DNA of 15,499 nt from contig JAZLIT010000257.1 in NCBI GenBank assembly GCA_045617525.1, positions 1 to 15,499 of the forward strand, given 5' to 3'. The DNA comes from JAZLIT01 sp045617525 (GTDB taxonomy: Bacteria; Bacillota; Bacilli; Bacillales_A; Planococcaceae). The position numbers and the translations under genes were made by a program. Shown one piece after another: positions 1 to 5,137 of this stretch; the first letter of the stretch is position 1; each line of letters begins with the position of its first letter. The notes beneath the pieces are model-generated. The model was given only the letters and a program-made list of their open reading frames with translations. It was not told the origin of the DNA and made no database searches.

Positions 1-312
1 TACGAGGTCTGTTAATTGTGGGCGAGGTGTTTTCGCGGCATAGCTGTGAATTGTATCATCATTATCCATTAAAACGTCACGTGATTCAGCGCGATTCATT
101 GTGCGCAGCTCATTTAAAATCGTATTACGCACGAAAATATATGCATACGGCGCAAATTCATCTTCATTGCCTGTGAATTTTTCATGCGCCTTCCAAAGTC
201 CCTCCATTCCAATTTGATGATAATGCTCTTGATTTTTATAAATTCGGCACTTGTAAATAGCAATTGAAATTAGTTCTTTATGTTTTTCATATACTTGAGT
301 AAATTGATCCAT
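1..312 (-). CDS. Sigma-70 family RNA polymerase sigma factor, 5' part (runs off left edge)
   Basis: The reverse strand from 312 to 1 is open for 104 codons with no stop, starting MDQFTQVYEKHKELI. The segment around QIGMEGLWKAHEKF, followed by FAPYAYIFVRNTILNELR, has the form of sigma-70 region 2 (core-binding and -10-recognition helices: a conserved G-GLWKA, then a Phe-rich helix and an N-I-LR ending). The protein would direct RNA polymerase to a subset of promoters. The start is fixed by an AAAGGAT ribosome binding site about 8 nt upstream of the ATG. Region 4 lies outside the window, so ECF-type versus ComX/SigI-like membership cannot be decided. It is transcribed divergently from the PBP gene. 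Family assignment is fairly sure; the regulon is unknown. Confidence 0.8.
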   Translation of the reverse strand, partial: MDQFTQVYEKHKELISIAIYKCRIYKNQEHYHQIGMEGLWKAHEKFTGNEDEFAPYAYIFVRNTILNELRTMNRAESRDVLMDNDDTIHSYAAKTPRPQLTDLV

Positions 313-557
313 GATTTTTTCATCCTTTTGAAGCCATGCATGAACTTTTTTAGTTTAGGTACCATCTTCATTATAGTCAAAATATGGTATTTCATCAAAT
401 CGCGTTTCGACTAAATTCGGGGTAAATCAACGTTTTTTGCAAGCAAAAATGATATTTCCGTAAAAAATTATTTTAAGAAATATATTAAAATTGCAAATTC
501 TATACTTAAAAATATGCTCAAATTCCAATTCCCCTCTAAAAAGTGCCAATACACTCG

Positions 558-602
558 TTTACAAACCCTTATTTCAAGGTATAAACTGGAAGGAAGGAGG
601 AG
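558..602 (+). promoter_or_regulatory. Sigma-A-type promoter and RBS of the PBP gene
   Basis: TTTACA (558-563), 16-bp spacer, TATAAA (580-585). Each hexamer differs by one base from the sigma-A consensus. Predicted transcription start is near 592, directly before the strong AAGGAGGAG ribosome binding site (594-602), which gives a very short leader. The rest of the 295-bp gap (313-607) is AT-rich. Its only other notable content is a coding-like stretch upstream of the sigma factor, listed under findings. Confidence 0.5.
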
Positions 603-607
603 ATTGA

Positions 608-2056
608 ATGCGCAAGTTCACTCGATTAAATTTCATCATCTTCATGCTCCTCGCAATGGTCGTGATACAGCCTAAATCGCTGCACGCACAATCCTTACCA
701 CTGGACCCCATTGTGAGCCAACACCTTGATCAAAATGGCGATATTGGCATCACCATTCGCGACTATGATTCAGGTGAAATTGTTTACTCACTAAACGGCG
801 ATATCCCACGTAGTACAGCATCCGGTATGAAACTTTTAACAGGCGCTGCTGCACTTCAAATTCTCGGAAAAGATTACCGCTTCAAGACGCAAATGTATTA
901 TGACGGCACAATTAAAAATAGCGTACTAAACGGCAATATCTACATTGTTGGCAGTGGTGACCCAACAATGAGATACAACGATTACAGTACACTAGCCTGG
1001 CAGTTAAAACATATAGGTATTAAAAAAATCAATGGGTACATATTTGGCGACGACACAAAATTCACAGGTGATAGCAAGTCCCCTGGTGTAGTACGTACCG
1101 AAGCGCATCATGCCTATGCCGCACGTACATCAGCAATTACAATGGCACCTAATTTAACATTTAATACAGGCTCGATTAAGGTCGTAGTAAGAGGGAGTAA
1201 GATAGACGCAATCCCTACCGTATCAGCGGAGCCTACATTTGCTGGCATGACGGTTAAAAACAATGCCGTGACAGGAGAAATAGGCAGCGCCAATTCGCTT
1301 TCAATCTCGCGTAAGGACGGAGCCAACGAAATTATTATAAGTGGAAGTATACCTGCAGGCAGTAAGACCGCCAAGCTAATCTCCATGCGAAATCCAACCA
1401 TAAATACGCTACACGCGTTTACCGAAGCCATTCGCGCGCACGGAATCAAGTTCACACATCAAGATGTCGTGGCTGTTAGAAACGTGCCAGAAAGTGCAAC
1501 GTTAATCGCGGAGAGAAAATCACTAACACTAGGCGAGCTTTACCCATCATTTATGAAGCTCAGCAACAATCAAATTGCCGATATTTTAGCGAAAACTATT
1601 GGCTATGAAGTGTACGGCATCGGCAGCCTCAATGCAGGAATCGCCGGCATAAAAGACTATGGTAATAATACACTCGGCCTCAATATGGACAATTGGACAA
1701 TCTTAGACGGCTCTGGCCTCTCTCGCAACAACAAAGCCTCATCCAATGAATTAAGCCAGCTAATGATTAATGTCCGCGCTGAAAAAAATTACCCACTCTT
1801 TTTCAAGGGCCTATCCATCGCCGGGAATCCATCAAAAATTATTGGCGGCTCACTTAATAAGCGATTCACATCTCAAGAATTAAGAAATCATGTCATCGCA
1901 AAAACTGGCTATATCCATGGTGTGCACACGTTAACCGGAATTGTGAAAGGTAATACGAGTCAGAATCACTATGTATTTTCGATAATGACGGAGAATTATT
2001 CAGGATCAATTAAAGGGATAGATGCAGTATTAGAAGCAATTATTAGGTATTTCTAG
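608..2056 (+). CDS. dacB: D-alanyl-D-alanine carboxypeptidase/endopeptidase (class C PBP, peptidase family S13)
   Basis: This is an exported penicillin-binding protein that trims D-Ala from peptidoglycan stem peptides and/or cuts D-Ala-mDAP type cross-links at the outer face of the membrane. All three active-site motifs of penicilloyl serine transferases are visible: SxxK as S72-G-M-K75, SxN as S319-N-N321, and KTG at 432-434. The family signature DGSGLSR lies at 367-373. Residues 1-27 form a signal peptide (basic start, hydrophobic core, cleavage after LHA). The 482-aa length fits the S13 family (B. subtilis DacC/PBP4a is of similar size), and the large insert between SxxK and SxN is typical. 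The start is set by a strong GGAGGAG site 5-6 nt upstream. It has its own promoter and appears monocistronic. The symbol dacB follows the E. coli family name; dacC would be the B. subtilis counterpart. Confidence 0.92.
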   Translation: MRKFTRLNFIIFMLLAMVVIQPKSLHAQSLPLDPIVSQHLDQNGDIGITIRDYDSGEIVYSLNGDIPRSTASGMKLLTGAAALQILGKDYRFKTQMYYDGTIKNSVLNGNIYIVGSGDPTMRYNDYSTLAWQLKHIGIKKINGYIFGDDTKFTGDSKSPGVVRTEAHHAYAARTSAITMAPNLTFNTGSIKVVVRGSKIDAIPTVSAEPTFAGMTVKNNAVTGEIGSANSLSISRKDGANEIIISGSIPAGSKTAKLISMRNPTINTLHAFTEAIRAHGIKFTHQDVVAVRNVPESATLIAERKSLTLGELYPSFMKLSNNQIADILAKTIGYEVYGIGSLNAGIAGIKDYGNNTLGLNMDNWTILDGSGLSRNNKASSNELSQLMINVRAEKNYPLFFKGLSIAGNPSKIIGGSLNKRFTSQELRNHVIAKTGYIHGVHTLTGIVKGNTSQNHYVFSIMTENYSGSIKGIDAVLEAIIRYF

Positions 2057-2125
2057 ATTTAAAGGGGATATGTGACTCCCTACTTTTAGAGCGTGATATA
2101 TCTCGCACAGAGAATTTACTATCAA

Positions 2126-2163
2126 AGAAATCCCATGTAAGTTTTTGCTTACATGGGATTTCT
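2126..2163. terminator. Long perfect hairpin after the PBP gene, probable terminator
   Basis: A perfect 16-bp stem (2126-2141 paired with 2148-2163, core CCCATGTAAG/CTTACATGGG) encloses a 6-nt loop, 70 bp after the PBP stop codon. The plus-strand tail is CTACTATTATATTAG, U-rich only in part; the minus-strand tail is TTTGATAG. It may terminate in either direction, but the weak U-tract leaves room for another role. The core closely matches the S-layer terminator at 5014-5045. Confidence 0.6.
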
Positions 2164-2274
2164 ACTATTATATTAGCTTAATAAGACTTCAATATTACGT
2201 GTGAGTTTCTACTATTTTCTTCACTTAGTAAGCGCTCCAGGCTAAAACCTGCCCCTAATACAACTCCGTTAATA

Positions 2275-2332
2275 TGTAACCGTCAAGTCAAAATGAACAT
2301 TTTTTGCTCATTAAGATCAACACTTTTTATCA
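2275..2332. repeat. Possible terminal end of the IS21-family element
   Basis: The IstB relic ends at 2330. Just beyond it lies a TGT at 2275-2277 followed by two loosely similar motifs (TGAACATTTTTTGCTCA and TCAACACTTTTTATCA). IS21-family ends typically start with TG and carry repeated transposase-binding motifs next to the istB stop, so this is a plausible terminus. The match is by general form only. Confidence 0.3.
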
Positions 2333-2663
2333 TTGAAATATCTTTTGCTGATGCTTCAATCGATGACGTTCGTTGTTCATGTGAATCACCTCCACACGAT
2401 GTAACAGGCAATCTAATATAGCTGTCATCATCCCCTGATTCCCCACTAACTCTGTCCATTCTTCTGGACTTCTATTTGATGTTAAAAATCTGAATTATGC
2501 AGCCGCTTTAATTGATTTGTGATTTATGTGTAAATCCCTCTGTTTTTAACAGGTGAATCAATTCGCCCATTGTTACGAAGTAGACTTGAAAGCCTTTTTG
2601 AATCGCTTCTATACCTAATCCAACTGCGAGTAAGGTTTTCCCAGCACCAGGTGAGCCTAATTG
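2330..2663 (-). pseudogene. istB: IstB-like ATPase of an IS21-family element, internally deleted
   Basis: IstB is the AAA+ helper ATPase of IS21-type transposition. Two separate parts are readable on the minus strand. The first (2663-2508) gives QLGSPGAGKTLLAVGLGIEA, containing the Walker A motif GSPGAGKT, then QVYFVTMGELIHLLK, ending at a TAA. The second (about 2488-2330, another frame) gives LTSNRSPEEWTELVG, then TAILDCLLHRVEVIHM, NERHRLK and a stop, which is the normal IstB C-terminus. The centre, with Walker B and the sensor motifs, is missing (roughly 100 residues by comparison with the usual length), as is everything before Walker A. Upstream the frame is cut by a REP-like repeat at 2661-2688. 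IstA is absent from the window. The gene is clearly dead. Confidence 0.8.
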
Positions 2664-2688
2664 TTTGTGTGCCTGGTACCGTTTTAAA
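2661..2688 (+). repeat. REP-like repeat, copy 1
   Basis: TTGTTTGTGTGCCTGGTACC followed by GTTTTAAA. The core GTGCCTGGTAC is a near-palindrome around a central T and belongs to the same family as copies at 2784-2812, 4901-4918, 4950-4967 and 5104-5117, all in the same orientation. It sits exactly at the broken 5' edge of the istB relic. Confidence 0.7.
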
Positions 2689-2785
2689 CAGATTCAACAT
2701 ATACCACAGGATAAAATGTTTGCCAGCCATCTTCAATTGAATTCAACATCAATTTCAAATCAATTCCATCTATAGTCACCTTAAA
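2684..2785 (-). pseudogene. Unidentified coding-like fragment between two REP-like repeats
   Basis: Read on the minus strand from about 2785, one frame gives FKVTIDGIDLKLMLNSI, then EDGWQTFYPVVYVESV and a stop that falls inside repeat copy 1. The composition looks like a real protein segment, with alternating hydrophobic strands and no low-complexity bias. There is no start codon with a ribosome binding site, and both ends coincide with repeats. I do not recognise the family. It may be the remains of a host or element gene trapped between repeats, or a chance open frame of about 34 codons. Confidence 0.3.
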
Positions 2786-3092
2786 TAGTTTCTGTACCTG
2801 GCACCGTTTTTAGGGCTTCTTGTTCTATAAAGTAACATAGGTATTCAGTTGTTTGTTGTGTTGGGAGTTTGAAGTACGTCGGGAGCTGTGCTGTGTCCAA
2901 AAAGGCATATGGGGATTTTAGATTTAATTTATAATATTGATAGCTGCTGTAGGGATAGTCCTCGATGTTAGCTACCATTGGCGTTTTCGTTTCAATTGGG
3001 TTTCGGTGAATGTAGCGACTTACTTCGAGTAATCCCTTTGTTGAATTGACCTCTTCTGAAAAATAACGTTTTTCATAAAGGTGTCCATCCCC
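2781..3092 (-). pseudogene. REP-associated tyrosine transposase (RAYT, Y1/HUH family), C-terminal half only
   Basis: From about 3092 the minus strand encodes GDGHLYEKRYFSEEV, then GLLEVSRYIHRNPIETKTPM and IEDYPYSSYQYY, which is the conserved C-terminal part of TnpA_REP/RAYT proteins (GHLF-x-x-R-F, RYIH-NP, P-x-x-Y-x-x-SSY). RAYTs are single-domain HUH nucleases associated with the spread of REP palindromes. The N-terminal half with the HUH metal site and catalytic tyrosine is absent, so this copy is inactive. The open frame extends upstream to a TTG at 3110, but residues 1-6 are out-of-frame recombinase sequence. Its C-terminus runs into REP-like copy 2, and similar repeats lie nearby, which fits the known RAYT/REP association. 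The 5' edge is a sharp junction with the truncated recombinase. Confidence 0.75.
2784..2812 (+). repeat. REP-like repeat, copy 2 (encodes the tail of the RAYT relic)
   Basis: AATAGTTTCTGTACCTGGCA followed by CCGTTTTTA, in the same orientation as copy 1. On the minus strand it supplies the last codons (KTVPGTETI, stop) of the RAYT-derived reading frame. The transposase end and the repeat therefore overlap. Confidence 0.7.
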
Positions 3093-3577
3093 TTTCCTTT
3101 CCGTATCCAAATTTGTCTAGTTTCCCATTTGATATCTTCCAATCGAATATTGAGTAATTCGCTTATCCGAGTCCCCGTTGCAAAAAGGGTTTCGACAATC
3201 GCTCGATCTCTTATATCTTGCCGCGTTAGTTCTTGTAACAGCACTAATTGACGCTTTGTTAAATACTTCGGAAGACGATCGTCAAGTTTAGGCGTTTGAA
3301 TGGAATCTGTCGGATTCTTCTTTACAAAGTTTTCTTCCATACAATAGTGATAAAACGACTTGAGGGCAGTTAGTTTTAATTGAATACTTTTTGGTTTAAG
3401 CCCTCGTTCTTCTAAGGATGCTAACCACGCTCTTATATCCGTTGCTTTGACAAAGTTATATTCTTTTTTCCCATAAGAAAAAAACTGATTTAATGCGATC
3501 TTATAACAGCGGGTTGTTTCTACACTAAACCGCATAAAGTTATCGTTAAAAAATGCTGTAATTGTTTTTTGCGTCAC
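3089..3577 (-). pseudogene. Tyrosine recombinase/integrase, truncated at the catalytic domain
   Basis: A XerC/XerD-like phage-integrase-family recombinase starts at a GTG (3577) preceded by GGGGTGAT, 6 nt after the stop of the intact recombinase. Residues 1-95 form a SAM-like core-binding domain (TTRCYKIALNQFFSYG, LTALKSFYHYCMEENF). The catalytic domain begins at about 105 and contains the first catalytic arginine, R137 in GTRISE, and the beta-hairpin lysine region KGKG (160-163). The homology stops there. The frame continues 22 meaningless codons into RAYT DNA to a stop at 3020. The HxxR box, the second His/Trp and the nucleophilic Tyr (about 120 residues) are missing, so it cannot catalyse strand exchange. 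It was probably translated together with the gene before it. Confidence 0.8.
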
Positions 3578-3583
3578 TAATCA

Positions 3584-4477
3584 TCACCCCATTATATTTT
3601 GATAGGCTAGTATCATGTCTTCCGTAGGAATTCGTGCATAAACACGTGTTGTATTTAAGTCTGTATGCCCCATTTCTTCAGCTATAAATTGGATATCTGC
3701 ACCTTTTGCCAATAAATTCGTCACAAAAGTATGACGACAACAGTGTGGATGTAAGGGGGAAGGAAGCTCCGCTAGCTTACCTAACTTTTTTATTATTTCG
3801 TAAATTCCATTTTGACCTAGAGGGTGTCCCCAACGATTAAGGAATAGGGGGTCGGTTTGAACATACTCCCTTGTTCCTAAATAGTCTTTTAAAATGAACG
3901 CACAATCTATTGAAAAATGAACCGTTCGAATCTTATTCCCTTTCCCCTTAACTTTGGCCGTTCTTTTTTCTATATTGATATCTTTAATCGTTAATTGCGC
4001 TACTTCTGCTCTTCTGCAACCAGATGAAAAAAGGAAAAGTACAACCCCGCGGTCACGAAGTGATAACTGCTCGGCTACCATTTTTACCTTTGCATATTCT
4101 TGTTCATTCAAATATTTCGGAAGGGATTTCGGTATCTTTGGTCTCCATCGTTTTTTTATTACCATCTCACTCATGTAATCTTCCATTAAACAAAATTTAA
4201 AGAAAGATGAAAGTGTTGCTAATACGAGGTTCATTGTCTTTTCTTTTTTGTTGACTGCATAACTTTGTAGCCATTTAAAGACATCATCTGAATGGAGCTG
4301 CTCTAGCGAAATGGGACAGTCCCTTAAAAACCCTCCTAATATTGCTTTATATTTCGTAATTGTTGCTTCTGCCTTATTCGATAGTTTTAAATTGAGTAAG
4401 TACTCGTTTAGTATATTTCGCGTTTCTAATCGGATTTCAGTATCCGTACTTATCCAATACTTTTTAATATGACTCAC
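3584..4477 (-). CDS. Tyrosine recombinase/integrase (XerC/XerD-like), apparently intact
   Basis: The enzyme cuts and rejoins DNA at specific sites through a 3'-phosphotyrosine intermediate. At 297 aa it has the usual length of a simple Xer-type recombinase. Residues about 15-105 are the N-terminal SAM-like DNA-binding domain (phage_int_SAM type). Residues 115-297 are the catalytic domain, with every active-site residue in order: R155 (SGCRRAE), K179 (VKGKGNKIR), H245 and R248 (HPHCCRH), H271 (MGHTD) and Y280 (TTRVYARI). It starts at a GTG preceded by AAAGGTGG at good spacing. It is the first gene of a two-recombinase unit; the second is truncated. The context is a mobile-element remnant, so chromosome-dimer resolution is unlikely. 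The start regions of both recombinase genes share the string TGATTAGTGA. The target site is unknown. Confidence 0.88.
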   Translation of the reverse strand: MSHIKKYWISTDTEIRLETRNILNEYLLNLKLSNKAEATITKYKAILGGFLRDCPISLEQLHSDDVFKWLQSYAVNKKEKTMNLVLATLSSFFKFCLMEDYMSEMVIKKRWRPKIPKSLPKYLNEQEYAKVKMVAEQLSLRDRGVVLFLFSSGCRRAEVAQLTIKDINIEKRTAKVKGKGNKIRTVHFSIDCAFILKDYLGTREYVQTDPLFLNRWGHPLGQNGIYEIIKKLGKLAELPSPLHPHCCRHTFVTNLLAKGADIQFIAEEMGHTDLNTTRVYARIPTEDMILAYQNIMG

Positions 4478-4607
4478 TAATCAACCACCTTTCTTAATAG
4501 ATTAATATTATTCTTACCTATGTTTCTATTATTTATTCAGTTCATATTAAAATTTTTATCCAAACTTGTTATTAACATGAATTATTTATAGTAGTTTAAA
4601 GTTTTAA

Positions 4608-4881
4608 GATTTTTATGAGATTTTTCGTATTGAGGAAAATTTGTACGGAGTAGACCCCTTTATTAGAGAAGTTTGGGAAAAGATATTGAGAGAAAAACCA
4701 TTTTTGGGCAGACTTCGCCCTTGGTGCGAGTTCGGTTTTTTAAAGGACTATTTAGTTAAACTTTAATTGTTGTATCCTGGTCATGACATCCCAAAAGAAA
4801 AGGGTGTAAAAAAGCTCGACGACAATTTGAAATGGAGAGAACTCCCAGATTTCACTAGTTTACTAGCTACTTTAATCAGAT
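4608..4881 (+). pseudogene. Unidentified coding-like relic with an in-frame stop
   Basis: One plus-strand frame reads DFYEIFRIEENLYGVDPFI, then REVWEKILREKPFLGRLRPW and CEFGFLKDYLVKL, a TAA at 4764-4766, then, still in the same frame, LLYPGHDIPKEKGVKKLDD, NLKWRELPDFTSLLATLIR up to the edge of a repeat at 4882. About 90 codons have protein-like composition on both sides of a single stop, which suggests a gene fragment killed by a nonsense mutation and cut at its 3' end by the repeat. No credible start codon with a ribosome binding site exists; a TAA lies directly upstream at 4605-4607. I do not recognise the family. The 130 bp before it (4478-4607) is AT-rich and holds only the ribosome binding site of the divergent recombinase. 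Confidence 0.4.
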
Positions 4882-4967
4882 GTGTACGAATTGTTTGAAT
4901 AGTTTGTGTGCCTGGCACTAAACTTAAGACGTGTACGAATTATTTGAATAGTTTGTGTGCCTGGCAC
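4882..4967 (+). repeat. Tandem direct repeat of 37 bp (period 49) with REP-like core, copies 3 and 4
   Basis: Two 37-bp units, 4882-4918 and 4931-4967, differ at a single position (TTGTTTG versus TTATTTG). Both end in AGTTTGTGTGCCTGGCAC, the same core as the other REP-like copies. A 12-bp unrelated spacer separates them. The longer conserved 5' part (GTGTACGAATT...) is not shared with copies 1 and 2, so this pair duplicated locally. Confidence 0.85.
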
Positions 4968-5013
4968 CCAAAACTATTGGCCAAACCTAGATCCTGCAGA
5001 CAAACGAAAAAGA

Positions 5014-5045
5014 AGCCCCATGCAAGATTTCTCTCACATGGGACT
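5014..5045 (-). terminator. Rho-independent terminator of the S-layer gene
   Basis: Read as minus-strand RNA, AGUCCCAUGUGAGA pairs with UCUUGCAUGGGGCU: 14 consecutive pairs, three of them G-U, closed by a GAAA tetraloop and followed by UCUUUUUCG. On the plus strand the G-U pairs become mismatches, so the fold favours minus-strand transcripts. It lies about 93 bp past the S-layer stop codon. Confidence 0.85.
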
Positions 5046-5103
5046 CCACCACACAACCACTCAATTCATCTTCATAAATCGCAGTGAATCATGTGAATAT
5101 TCA

Positions 5104-5117
5104 TGTACCTGGTACCG
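5104..5117 (+). repeat. REP-like core, copy 5, inside the S-layer 3' UTR
   Basis: TGTACCTGGTACCG has the same core as the island repeats but lacks their AT-rich 5' flank. It lies between the S-layer stop codon and its terminator. It may be a degenerate copy or a chance match to the short core. Confidence 0.45.
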
Positions 5118-5137
5118 AATATTTTATTACCTATTTC

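Larger units (their letters stand above)
2275..4968. mobile_element. Decayed mobile-element island (IS21-type, RAYT/REP and tyrosine-recombinase remains)
   Basis: Between the PBP gene and the S-layer terminator, almost every recognisable piece is mobile-element derived: a deleted IstB ATPase, a RAYT C-terminal half, a truncated and an intact tyrosine recombinase, and repeated GTGCCTGGCAC-type motifs. Non-coding parts are strongly AT-rich. The left limit is the possible IS21 end near 2275 and the right limit is the last tandem repeat near 4968. The exact outer boundaries are inferred. No target-site duplication could be recognised. The pieces probably come from several separate insertions and deletions and do not form one element. 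Confidence 0.6.

Noticed and set aside
2524..2736. 70-codon minus-strand open frame across repeat copy 1
   Set aside because: It is out of phase with the IstB Walker A frame in the same DNA and runs through a repeat; it is a shadow of the istB relic.
3020..3088. C-terminal 22 codons of the recombinase frame
   Set aside because: This is RAYT DNA read in the wrong frame, with no recombinase motif, so the pseudogene is ended at the junction.
4690..4745. GGGC-GCCC and AAAAACC-GGTTTTT pairings considered as a terminator or riboswitch
   Set aside because: The stems are short and separated by long loops, they overlap the protein-like relic, and no known riboswitch core was recognised.
4882..4967. 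Direct repeats considered as a CRISPR array
   Set aside because: There are only two units with a 12-bp spacer, a core shared with scattered REP-like copies and no cas genes.
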